Assembly: GCA_011032825.1 (NCBI GenBank)
Contig: JAADJZ010000037.1
Coordinates: 186,001 to 250,000 of the forward strand
DNA from: Massariosphaeria phaeospora
Lineage: Eukaryota; Ascomycota; Dothideomycetes; Pleosporales
Direction: 5' to 3'
DNA: 64,000 nt
Position numbers and translations under genes: made by a program. Positions 33,286-42,955 of the stretch are shown here, piece by piece. A model generated the notes under the pieces. The model worked only from the letters and a program-made list of their open reading frames with translations, had not been told where the DNA came from and ran no database searches. Numbering within the stretch: position 1 is the stretch's first letter; each line of letters begins with the position of its first letter.

Positions 33286-33703
33286 ATGCCAGACAGCCAG
33301 CCACAAGCGAACAAGACCAATCACTGCCCTGCCCCTTTTCCGACTCTTGCAAATCCAGATATCAATGGTATTTGAGCTCTTTACGCTTATTATTCTTAAC
33401 TGACAGTCAGTGCTGGGGAACTACAAGCCGCATAGGTCTGGTTCGTGTTCTACACATTGCCGATATCTCGGCAAACCATACCCTAATGAGCCAGGCGATC
33501 GTGCGGACACAGTGACTTCCGGCTTTGACGTCCCTTCGCCGCCTTCGTCTCCCACTCAGACGCAAAAGATAAGCCACTTAAAAGCAACATCGTTTGAGGA
33601 TTCTAAGCGTACACTCGTACATGCCACTCTATCCAACGGATCCACTCAACTTTCAACTCCAACGTTGTCCCCCGCCCCCAAGGATAAGATAGACCAGCAG
33701 TAG
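33286..33703 (+). CDS. Hypothetical 124-aa protein or 5' part of the broken gene downstream (two exons)
   Basis: Exon 33286-33367, intron 33368-33410 (43 bp, donor GTATTT, acceptor GTCAG), exon 33411-33703. Begins MPDSQPQANKTNHCPAPFPT and continues VLGNYKPHRSGSCSTHC, then a Pro/Ser/Thr-rich tail. It starts just after a CT-rich tract, a common fungal promoter arrangement. Coding-like sequence continues beyond the stop (WLRLLVEMYIWLHKK near 33770), so it may be the 5' part of the pseudogene that follows. Confidence 0.35.
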
Positions 33704-33899
33704 CGGGAGTCGAAAAGGGTGCCGAGGAGCGCGTGAAAACGCGTCTCATTGGAGTGGAATGCTCATCCTTGGTTACGTTTGTTGGTCGAGATGTACATTT
33801 GGCTGCATAAGAAGACATGCGGTACTACGCTGGTGGAGACGTCCTTCAATCTTCACTAGTATTTTGAAGCCATACAATTGCTTATTAATACAAAGGGAC

Positions 33900-35023
33900 A
33901 AAATTGAGGACAGAATAGAGGACGAGTGGGAGGACGAAGCGGAAAACGATTAGGCCGAAGATAGGGACGAGCCGTTATTTCCATGTATCAAGTGTGAACA
34001 ACCTCTCTTGTGCATTCCAGCTAAGCTGAAGACTATGCGACCCTGCGCGCCCGATGAGGACGCCGACAAGGAGCGCTGGAACAAAGCGGTCTGCAAAGGC
34101 GGAGAGTTACTGTATGCAACGGCTGGTGACGAGCGGTGGGCAGGAAACTGGTTCAAAGTCCCTAAAGAGAGTGGAGAGTCTAAATATCAAGACTACAGTA
34201 AGCTTCCCATACACCTCTAACGACATATCAATGCTAAGACTGACACCTTCGTTAAGGCGAACTCGAAAAATGGGGCTACGAAGCAGCACCATGGGACAAC
34301 TGCTACGACTTAGACGTCTCACTGCCCATCAAGAAGGCGCTAGCGGGTCTCGATTTAGACACGCGGACGATCGAAGAGCACGGCAACAACCGGTGCTTGC
34401 AGCTCGAGCACGAAGTTGAAGTCACCGTTGACGGCACAAAGTACACTCCCACGACTGCGTACTTCACCACCGTCTTCAACCCCACCGAAGGCGTCATCAT
34501 CGCCTGGGGATCCTACGGTGCGCGATATCAGGGCTCGAAACAAAAGCCGCCGATCACCGTGCTACCCAAATTGCAGAGCTGGAGTCACATCGCATGGCTG
34601 TAGTGGGCGGAGATTGCTGGCGAAAATGCGAAGAACCTGCGATACGTCTTCCGCTCACCCATCGCGAACACAGAAGCACAGTGGCTAATCAATCGCGCTT
34701 TCCAGCTATCCGGTAAAGAATTGAAGACATGGCCGGGCGTGGACTTCGACATGGCAACGGATGAGGGTAAAGCACTTCACTCGAGTCCGAACGGCGCGGG
34801 CGTTGCGTATTTGCTGTTCGCGCATAAGCGGCATCTCGGTAGGAAGACTATCAGTAAGGTCACTGTCTTCGCGGATGACGGAAAGAAACAGCCGAGACCG
34901 CCGTCGCTAGTACATCACATTGTGGATGCGCCGCCACCAGAAGGTGAAGAGAACAAAGGTGTGGTGCGCAGGTCAGACAGTGGCGTGTATGTGCAGGTGA
35001 ACGATTTGCTGCGCAGAACCTAG
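33900..35023 (+). pseudogene. Broken gene of unknown function with two in-frame TAG codons
   Basis: Two coding segments, 33900-34197 and 34257-35023, are joined by a good intron (34198-34256, GTAAGC...GTTAAG) and encode a continuous protein with WGYEAAPWDNCYDLDVSLPI, WGSYGARYQGSKQK and GVDFDMATDEGKALHSSPNG. It resembles a group of uncharacterised fungal proteins (my recollection, unverified). TAG codons interrupt the frame at 33951-33953 and 34601-34603; both fit a single C-to-T change of CAG. The rest of the sequence is intact, so inactivation looks recent. Programmed readthrough or wrong exon choice is less likely. The 5' end is uncertain. Confidence 0.55.
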
Positions 35024-35238
35024 AGTACTGGTAAAGAGAACAAAGCGTATTTGCGTATACATCACTGTAGCTACAGAGGCGACAACGCCGGAGTCGTTGG
35101 AGAGTGAACCAATGCGTTTGAAAGCTCCTGGTAGGCTGGGTCAAGGTAGACCTAACCCTAGGTTTCGAGCACAATGATGGCGGAGTAGAAATAGCCTGTG
35201 GATGTTAGCTAGGTATGGAAGGATGTTGTGATGACGAG

Positions 35239-35824
35239 CTAGTACGAACCGTCGTCGCCCTCGTCGTAGTCGTAGTCTGTGCCTTGTCCGCTGGAGATGG
35301 AGACGGCCAGCATGGACCTAATACCCCCCACTCTGAATGCCGATGTCCTAGCCCTTCAGGTGTCTTTGTCAAACCACTCGTCGTGCTTCTGGCCGCCCCT
35401 CAGCTTGTCTGTGTTTCGCATGGCGGATTTGGCAATAGGGCGATGGCTCCAGCGCATGCGGGTGGCCGTGGCAGGATCGATTTCCGTGAGAAGGGAGTAG
35501 GCGCGCTTCGAGGTCAGGCGATCGATTTCCGTCAGCAGGGGTACGATGGCGGCGTCGACCTTCTTGTTCGCGCGGCGGTGTCTTGATACGGCCGGGGCCT
35601 CGCCAATGACCGCGGAGAGTCGAATGGCAGCATACCGCGGTGTCTCAGCGCCTTCTTTCTTCGCGATCCTTCCCTACCAGCCTGGCCTTGTCTCGGGGAG
35701 GACAGGCCGGCTAAACGTACCAGAAGTGTGCCTCCGTTTCCACGAGGGTGTTTTCTGCACGGGTCTTCTGCTGACTATCGCGTCGCCGTACGGACTCGTT
35801 CACAGGCGGGGAGGGGGCCTGCAT
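35239..35824 (-). CDS. Hypothetical 158-aa basic protein with acidic C-terminal tail (three exons)
   Basis: Exons 35824-35721, 35668-35375 and 35317-35239; introns of 52 and 57 bp with donors GTACGT and GTTTGA and acceptors GGAAG and ATTAG; phases agree for 159 codons. The middle exon is rich in Arg/Lys and Ala (SRHRRANKKVDAAIVPLLTE, then KRAYSLLTEIDPATATRMRW), and the last exon ends GTDYDYDEGDDGSY. No family recognised. The start ATG at 35824 is a guess: the frame is open further upstream (CSHWLTCRAQIHDRRPRF), so more exons may exist up to about 36100. Confidence 0.45.
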
Positions 35825-36647
35825 GCCGGCGGTGCAGATGAACCGAGGACGTCGGTCGTGGATCTGTGCGCGGCATGTCAGCCAATGCGAGCAGTACCCG
35901 GCGGCGTTTCGTGTGCCTGAGCGTGCGCTCGTTGCCGTGTCGGATCACGATCGCTGGCCCGCCGCATCGCTCAAATCTGCCAGGCCGTTCGGCGCGGGGC
36001 AAGGAGCTCAAGACGCGGTGATGGCGCGCAGACAACCGCAGTCGCGAGCAGCCCAGGCAGTGGGCGCGAGGGGTGAGGCGCAATTGTCCTCACGAGCTTC
36101 TCTGTGTGGTGTGTGTTGTTATGTGCGAGGGCGGGCGAGGCGGATGAGGAGATGAGGGTTGTCGAGGCGGCGGAGTCGCGGGTCTGGCGAGATGACGGCT
36201 GGCCCGATCGGTAGCAGCCGGAAGGAGCGGTTGCAGCCTAGAGGCAGGAGCTGGAGGAGGTCGTAGGGGAGGGGGAGGTCGTTGCTGCGATTTCTCGATT
36301 TCGCAGTGGTGGGGCGCGTGCGGGCCAGGCGTACCTACCAACGTATCACGAGGATTTCCAAGGTTGGTTGTCAAAGATATTGTGGAAGGACTTGGCGTGG
36401 GGTAGGATTGTTGCGAGATGCACTGTTTAGCCTTGAGAGGGACTACCAACACCTCTTCGCAATGTAGTACTTCACGTTATACCCACCTCCGCAGCGGTCA
36501 CGACCTCGACCTACAACTCCCTCTTTATCCTCTTCAAAAGCTGTCCTTAACTCTAACGCTACCTTGCACGAACCCCGCGCCTCCGAGCCTACTGTTACAA
36601 TGCTCGATGACCCGATTAAACTGCACAGCTTGGGCCCTCTTATCACT
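35825..36647. other. Unresolved region between two minus-strand genes
   Basis: Many overlapping open frames on both strands because of high GC. A plus-strand frame about 36478-36780 (TLHEPRASEPTVTMLDDPIK) looks weakly coding and would overlap the 3' end of the JmjC-like gene antisense. A Pro-rich minus-strand frame at about 36090-36452 has no domain. Nothing firm can be called. Confidence 0.3.
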
Positions 36648-39419
36648 TCAGGCACCTTGACACAAGACAACATCGAATGGTCGCTTTACACGCAAAGAGG
36701 AAGGAATGGATTTCGATGCTCTTCTCTGACTTCTTTCTCTCTCACTTTGATCGAGATAATTTGGGATGCCTGTACAGCTCCTAGTGTGTGTTAGCAAATT
36801 TGATGCAGGCATCCTTGTTGGAGTACCTACATTCTTTAGGCTCAGAAAAGTGTCCGCAATGCCACTATCCATTCCTCGCTCTGCTCGATCTCCAACGAGC
36901 TGTGCCACTGCATCAACGTACGTGCGCACTAATTGGGGCGGGAGGTCTTCGTTGGACGTGTCTGGTGAACTCAGTTGCTTCCGTAGCACGTCTATCCATA
37001 GCGGTATGCGAGACCACCGCAAAACATGCCCTCCAAACATCAGCGTCTGGGTCTTTTGTAAGCGAAATACAAAGTGTATAGTGCCCAACTCAAAATAGAT
37101 AGTCTGCCCAGGACGAAGCACGACGTATCGTATCCTTCCTGAGGAGAAGTCGACCGGGCCTTCGCTCCACTTGCTTCTTTCCTCTTCTGTTGGGTGTGAC
37201 ATCCAGCCGAATCCTACAAGGCCTTCTTGAACTGTTAGCCATGTCGCTTTGCCACAGCTGTCTTGATGTGTCAGGGTCAGAGCGCCTCCTTGTGCAAGCA
37301 GGATCCACTCTTCATCGTCTTTCCATTCCTTCCACTTCTTCGCTGGTGCTGAAATCCGCTGTGCAGTAGTGCCGTCCAGAACTACGTCCCGTATCTGGCT
37401 CAGGAGCTGACAGTCTTCTCCTGTAAGAAAACGTGGAAGGGTAGAGCGAGGAAGGGGATTACGCATTTCCAGTACGTTCAATCGGCGGTTGTCTGAGTTT
37501 TCGAGAAAACTTTTGCGGACATCGTAGAGTGTCATCTGTCTACACGATTTCTCGTCTATCGCATGCGAAGGGTCCTGTACAGAGACCTCCCTATTGAGGT
37601 TCCACATCCGGTCAAACAACTGCTTGATGGGACGGCTGCCCTCAGACCACTGAAAGGGTTGCTGATGGGTGGTGATAATCGGGCCGTAGAGCGTGATATT
37701 CGGCTGAAGATGAGCCTCGGCGTCAGAGCCTGAAAGGAAATATGCTTCTGTCGTATCGTCGCTTCCAGCGGTTACGGGCTGCGTAGCCCGATCAAGCAGG
37801 CGTAGCATTGACTTCACATTTTGCTCATCCCAGGTTCCCTCTTTCGGACTTCTGCTCCTTAACTCCGTCAAGACGTCTTGCAGAAAGATAGCGTCCTCAG
37901 CTACGTTGTGAAGAGGTCGGCTCGCAGACGAGTTGAGAAATGGACTTGCCTCCTTAGGAAACGGTGACTTTGCTTGACGCTTAAAGCAGGGCGAGTCAAG
38001 TTCTGGAAGTGAAAGACACCGCTTTTGCAAAGATAGGCCCAGAGGATTGGAGAAAGGTTCATCCACTGCCACGGCAGGCTCTAGGAGAGCTAGACGGCGA
38101 TGGAACATAAGACCACTTGTGGACCACCTCGCATATTGTTTGATATGTTTTGAACAGAGAGATTTTTGCTCTCCACTGTGCTTGTCGATGATCTCAGCAT
38201 CGCCTGCTGTGTAGCAGTCACGCTCTATAGCGTCCAGTAGCTCCGCTGCTACTGAGCGTAAGCATGAACAGTTCCGCTGGTTTGGAGCTCCGTCCGAGCG
38301 CGGCTTTCGTGTATCATTCCGCTTAGAGCTTGGGCTTGACTCCTCGTAGGAATCGATTGGCACTGCACGTGATCTAGCTGACCTTCTTAAGTCACGCCCA
38401 ATCTCCTCCGATTGCAGAGGGGCACGGAATCCAGTAGTGTCTACCACGTGCGAAATACGGGCAGGCTTAGTAGTGCCTGATCGTAGAGCTAAATCATCTG
38501 AAGAGACAGACGAGCGGAGCACTGTAGTAGCGTCAAGGGGTGGTGTGCGCTGTCTGGGAAGCTCAGGCACAGCTGTAACGTCCGGGACTTCGGAAGGAGT
38601 GGTAGCCTGACTCAGCGATGGCATACTGATTGGCGGTGACAAAGGCGTAGATTCGCGCGATGTGGTACAAACATAGTCATCTCGAACGATTAGTCCAAAC
38701 CGGTCTAGCCCATACCCTCTGGGTAGATCGACTAGGCTTATAGTCGCGTTTTCAACAGCGTAGAGCTCTTGTCCCTTCGTGCCAGTCTTAGTAAACGTAC
38801 AAGCGCCGTCCCAGGCCAGTAGATCTAGCAAGTCGACTTGTTCGATTGGGTTTGCTGAGTCCTTCACGCGGCCTTTTGCAATCCTTCGAGCGATGAGTTG
38901 GTTCAGCTTAGCGACAGCTTCTTCCCAGCTCTTTTTGGCAGCAACCTGGCCTAGAAGCTTGCAGAACTTGAGGCTTGTCAAAGCCCATCCGTAGTGTCGC
39001 ACCTTGTCATCGCCCCACACGTTGCCTGTCTTGTCGAGAGGAGGAAAGCACTGCTTTCTTAGGTCGCGCCCTTTCTCCACCACGTCAATGAAGCGCTTCC
39101 AACGCTGCAAGTTTTCGTCGTTGGTGTCTTGCGAAGCGCTCCAAAGAAGCTTCTGCTCAGTGTATCGAGGGCATTCCTCTTGCATAACGGTATCAATAGA
39201 CTCGAAAAGCAGCTCAAAGTGCTGTTGCTGCGATGAGTAGCAGTCAAGGAGCCTATTTCTTATCCCGATGCATGCTTCAAAAATCTCGTTGGGCTCTGAA
39301 ATGGCATGCAGCGACTCGCGGAATGTCTGCACGCTCGCGCGTGTATCGGCTGAGTCGAAGGCATCGTGGTATATAGGAAGTAGATCGATAGCGGACTGGA
39401 CAAGTGGCGTAAGACTCAT
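36648..39419 (-). CDS. JmjC-like (cupin) domain protein, 923 aa
   Basis: Single exon, ATG at 39419. The N-terminal ~230 residues are helical (PLVQSAIDLLPIYHDAF; HFELLFESIDTVMQE) and of unknown function. Residues about 240-480 are a Ser/Pro/Arg-rich, probably disordered region. The C-terminal part, about 690-850, has a JmjC/cupin pattern: W-x-L-LAQGGALTLTHQDSCG with H718-x-D720, TWLTVQEGLVGFGW, LRPGQTIYFELGTIHFVF with H782, then FGGHVLRWS. HxD...H would bind Fe(II), so 2OG-dependent hydroxylation or demethylation is possible, but the 2OG-contact residues cannot be judged and the target is unknown. It is the rightmost gene of the island. No stops or frameshifts. Confidence 0.7.
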   Translation of the reverse strand: MSLTPLVQSAIDLLPIYHDAFDSADTRASVQTFRESLHAISEPNEIFEACIGIRNRLLDCYSSQQQHFELLFESIDTVMQEECPRYTEQKLLWSASQDTNDENLQRWKRFIDVVEKGRDLRKQCFPPLDKTGNVWGDDKVRHYGWALTSLKFCKLLGQVAAKKSWEEAVAKLNQLIARRIAKGRVKDSANPIEQVDLLDLLAWDGACTFTKTGTKGQELYAVENATISLVDLPRGYGLDRFGLIVRDDYVCTTSRESTPLSPPISMPSLSQATTPSEVPDVTAVPELPRQRTPPLDATTVLRSSVSSDDLALRSGTTKPARISHVVDTTGFRAPLQSEEIGRDLRRSARSRAVPIDSYEESSPSSKRNDTRKPRSDGAPNQRNCSCLRSVAAELLDAIERDCYTAGDAEIIDKHSGEQKSLCSKHIKQYARWSTSGLMFHRRLALLEPAVAVDEPFSNPLGLSLQKRCLSLPELDSPCFKRQAKSPFPKEASPFLNSSASRPLHNVAEDAIFLQDVLTELRSRSPKEGTWDEQNVKSMLRLLDRATQPVTAGSDDTTEAYFLSGSDAEAHLQPNITLYGPIITTHQQPFQWSEGSRPIKQLFDRMWNLNREVSVQDPSHAIDEKSCRQMTLYDVRKSFLENSDNRRLNVLEMRNPLPRSTLPRFLTGEDCQLLSQIRDVVLDGTTAQRISAPAKKWKEWKDDEEWILLAQGGALTLTHQDSCGKATWLTVQEGLVGFGWMSHPTEEERSKWSEGPVDFSSGRIRYVVLRPGQTIYFELGTIHFVFRLQKTQTLMFGGHVLRWSRIPLWIDVLRKQLSSPDTSNEDLPPQLVRTYVDAVAQLVGDRAERGMDSGIADTFLSLKNVGTPTRMPASNLLTHTRSCTGIPNYLDQSERERSQRRASKSIPSSLRVKRPFDVVLCQGA

Positions 39420-39636
39420 GGTTGATGTAGTAAAGTTTGTTGATGCAGGAAAGCTCGCGTTGGCGGCGTCAAGCTGTGTGCGCGACAGAAGGTACTAAGG
39501 GCAAGGTCAGCGCAAGTTGCCAAGACAAGAACGGCCGCTAAATTTTGGTCCAGTCTTGGGGACAGCAAGCCAGCAGCCCACCGCGGTCATATCGAGATCA
39601 CGACCACATCTTCACGATAGCATCTTCAACTCAATG

Positions 39637-39885
39637 CTGATTGCGCGCCGCCATATTGCGTCCATGCTCCTTGCCCAGCGCTTTCACGGCCGGCTGTAAG
39701 AGTGACGCGACCGGCCGCCTTCGAAATCACGTCCTCCACCCTGCCCAGCTCCGCCTCTGCTTCGCACAGCGCCTGAGCTACGACACCACAGCCAGCACGC
39801 ACCCACTGATTGCGCGCCGTTGCGTCCATACTCCTTGCCCAGCGCCGTCATCGCTGGCTGTAAAAGTGATGCGATCGAGGGCCGC
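39637..39885. repeat. Direct duplication of about 80 bp in the 5' flank of the JmjC-like gene
   Basis: Copy 1 (about 39637-39720) and copy 2 (about 39806-39885) share CTGATTGCGCGCCG, GCGTCCATRCTCCTTGCCCA and GGCTGTAARAGTGAYGCGA, with a few substitutions and a short indel. They lie upstream of the JmjC-like start at 39419 in an otherwise gene-free stretch (39420-40052). Confidence 0.8.
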
Positions 39886-40052
39886 AGTCGTGGATGTTCG
39901 GCCGCCCTCCAACGCATCGATCGACCCTGTCGCCAAACTAAGGACGAGGGTCTAAGATGTCGTAGGATCACCATTAGGGCGCCACGATGGGCGTTGTTCT
40001 GACACCAGCCATCAGCTTCGCGGTTCCCTTGTGGACACTTAACCGCGATCGC

Positions 40053-40341
40053 CGCTCCCTCTCCACCGACACCCACTCGCGGTTGCCGCTCTTTGACCTA
40101 CAACGCTCCCTCGCCATAGCAGCTTCCTCGCCACGGCGTCTTCCTAGCTACCGACGCTCACTCGCGGTTGCCGCTTCCTCACTACCAACGCCTACTCGAG
40201 ACCGTCGCTCACCTACGACTACCGCTCACCTACGACTACCGCTTACCTACGACTACTACTTACCTACGACTACTGCTTACCTACGACTACTACTTACCTA
40301 CGACCGCCGCTTACTTACAACTGCTGCTTAGTTTTACTCGT
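40053..40341. repeat. 17-bp-period minisatellite at the right edge of the gene island
   Basis: At least 17 consecutive units with an exact 17-base register (CGCT-type starts at 40053, 40087, 40104, 40155, 40172, 40189, 40206, 40223, 40240 and onward). The best-conserved unit is CGCTCACCTACGACTAC. Units are GC-rich on the left and progressively richer in T on the right (TGCTTACC, then TGCTTAGTTTT), merging into the AT-rich block. Confidence 0.88.
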
Positions 40342-42404
40342 AGCTTTTACGCTACTAATATTTCTACGCTTTGCTTACAACGCTATACTTTAATTTCTTT
40401 TTATACTACACTTGCTTTAAAGTTACGCTTAGATATTTAATAGCATATTAAAACAAAGTAGCAAAGTATTAAAGCAATAGTAGTAAAAAAGTAAAAAATA
40501 GTAATATTACTAGCGTTGTTAGGCAAAGAAAAAGTCTACACAGAATAGCATTAAAAACAACTAAACTTTTAATATTTTTAACTAGTTTTGTGTTTACTTG
40601 CTAAAGTTCTTGTATAACTTTAAATTTAAACTAAACTTTAAAACTCTACAATTACGCACGCTAGCATTTTAAACTTTAATTTAGTAAAAAGCACTTTAAC
40701 TTTATGTTTTGCTGCAATTAAGTTTACAAACAAAGTTGTAGCTAACGTAGCTATAAAACTCAAATAATGCGTTGCTACTTACAAATAAGTAAATTAAATA
40801 ATTCTAAACTTGCTATTTGTATACTAATACTACTAGGCTAGCATGCTAAACTTAAAAATAGTAGCTTATAAAACTTTATTTTAACAAACCTACTATAGCT
40901 AATGTATTAGCGTAAGTACAAAAAAGCTACTTTTTTTACTACATTATTTCTACTAGCTAGGTAGTATGCTAGTAGTATTAACATTAATTAAAAAATAGTA
41001 CTATATTTTACTACAACTAAAGCAACGCTAGTAAGCTTTTTGCTTATTTTTAAAAAATAGTATACTAACGCACATAAAGTATGTATACTTTGTAATTTTT
41101 ATTTTTAATACTAAAAAAGCTTTGTACTTGCTAGAAACAAAGTACAAATTAAATATTAAACTTAGTAACGTTTTTATTTTAGCAAACTAATAGTTGCATA
41201 AACTTAATGTAAACTTGTAAATTATTATAGCTAAACAACTTGTATTTACGCTATAAATAAATAAAATACTACGTAGTTATTAGCGCTAGAAAATATTAAA
41301 AATGTTTACACTATTTAGCTAAGCTTAGAAAACTTCGAAAAGTATAATAAAAATAACAAATAATGTATAGTAAAAGAAAATAGTAGGTTACAAAAAAACA
41401 TTATAGATAATTACTTACAAGCTACTATGTAGCAGTGCAAATAATACGTTAGTTTAATTATAATTTAGTTAAAGTAATAAAAGTATACTAATAACTTTTG
41501 CTAACTATATATTACTTTACTAGAAACAAAACTACTACTAAGTATGTAAAATTATTGTGCTTATTGTAAATACTTACTAAATATAGCTAAGCACATTTTA
41601 AATAAGCTCGTAGCGTTTTCGATTTATTTAGTAATAAAAGCAAATTGAATTTTCTTTGTAGCACAACGTTAAAAAGAGCATTAACGCTTTAAAATAATAC
41701 TTAACTATTACTTACGTTAACACGTAATGTCGTAGATATTAATATTTAAATAAAATTTTGCTATTATACTTGCCTATATAACTTGTAGATTTATAGCATT
41801 TATTAATTAGCGTTCGCTATTATTAGATATACTTTTAAAAGCTTAGTTAAATTAAAACTCTATAGTATATACTTAGCGCTAACTACTATTTATAATAGCA
41901 AAATATGCGATATAATAGTAGCGTTTGCAAGAAAATTACAATAATTATAAGCTTAATTAAAAGCTTGTTAAGTTTCTACGAAATAGTTAATCTAAAAACT
42001 AAAAATATAGCTATTAATAAGTAAGTAAAAGAAAATAAAATTACTAACTTATATACATACGCTTACGCAACTAGTTTGCAAGCTTTTAAATTTTATTAAA
42101 AAATAGTTTTTAGAAAGTTGCAAACTAATTTTAGATTAATTTTAGCGCTTGCTAGCTATAGCTATAGTATAAGTAAAGTTAAAATAAATATAAAGCAACG
42201 CTTTTGAAGCTATTTTATACACAGTAAAATTGCAAAAAGCAAAAAATAAAAATAGGTAAAAGCTTTGAAATAAGCTATGCTTACTTCTAGTTTATTATTA
42301 ATAAGCAAATACTTTGCTTATACTATTTTTAAAACTTGTAGTTTTGTATCTAAGCTTTTTGCTTACTTACTAAGCCAAAGAACTGCTTATTTTTTATTAG
42401 CTTT
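40342..42404. other. AT-rich RIP-degraded sequence, nothing identified
   Basis: Very AT-rich, with stops in all frames and no recognisable transposon motif. Probably decayed repeats. Confidence 0.5.
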
Positions 42405-42660
42405 AGAGCTAATACTAGTTTTAGAACTTTACTATATTAGAATATTACTAGTTTTAAAACATTACTAGTTTTAGAACTTTACTAGTTTTAAACTTTTACT
42501 AGTTTCAAAACTTTACTATACTAGAATATTACTAGTTTTAAACTTTTACTAGTCTAAAAACTTTATTGTATTAAAATATTACTAGTTTTAAAACATTGTA
42601 AGTGCTAAGACTTTACTATATTAAAATATTACTAGTTTCAAAACATTGCAAGTTTTTTAC
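42405..42660. repeat. Degenerate tandem array, mostly 17-bp units
   Basis: Repeats of ACTAGTTTTAAAACTTT and variants, with occasional 16-bp units such as ACTATACTAGAATATT. Confidence 0.85.
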
Positions 42661-42763
42661 ATAAATAGTAGAATTGCTGTATTTGCGTTTTTATTAGTAT
42701 TTTAGATACTATAGCATTGTATAAAAGTTAGAAAAAATATTTTTATAAAACTACTAAATATTT

Positions 42764-42955
42764 ATAGCTTTAGAACTACTTTAGCTTTAGAACTATTGTA
42801 GCTTTAGAACTATCGTAGCTTTAGAACTACAATAGCTTTAAAACTATTGTAGTTTTAAAACTAATCTAGCTTTAGAACTACTATAGTTTTAGAACTAATC
42901 TAGTTTTAAAACTTAAATAGCTTTAGAACTAATCTAGTTTTAAAACTAAAGTTTG
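42764..42955. repeat. 17-bp tandem array TAGCTTTAGAACTANNN
   Basis: About eleven head-to-tail units of TAGCTTTAGAACTAYTG or TAGTTTTAAAACTAATC; the last three bases of each unit vary the most. Confidence 0.88.

Noticed and set aside
33028..33324. Minus-strand Glu/Lys-rich open frame
   Set aside because: It is the complement of a CT-rich microsatellite; the repeat alone explains the frame, and a plausible plus-strand gene starts at 33286.
35375..35668. tRNA dimethylallyltransferase fragment (LLTEIDPATATRM resembles a motif)
   Set aside because: No P-loop or other family motifs nearby, and the joined protein continues into an unrelated acidic tail.
18641..39419. Starship-type giant mobile element or secondary-metabolite cluster
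   Set aside because: No DUF3435 tyrosine recombinase, no PKS/NRPS/terpene backbone enzyme; one lone oxygenase and one kinase-like gene are not enough.
40053..40341. CRISPR array
   Set aside because: Head-to-tail 17-bp units without unique spacers; a eukaryotic minisatellite.
39987..40440. Two long plus-strand frames over the minisatellite
   Set aside because: A 17-bp tandem repeat gives open frames by periodicity; no conserved non-repeat part.
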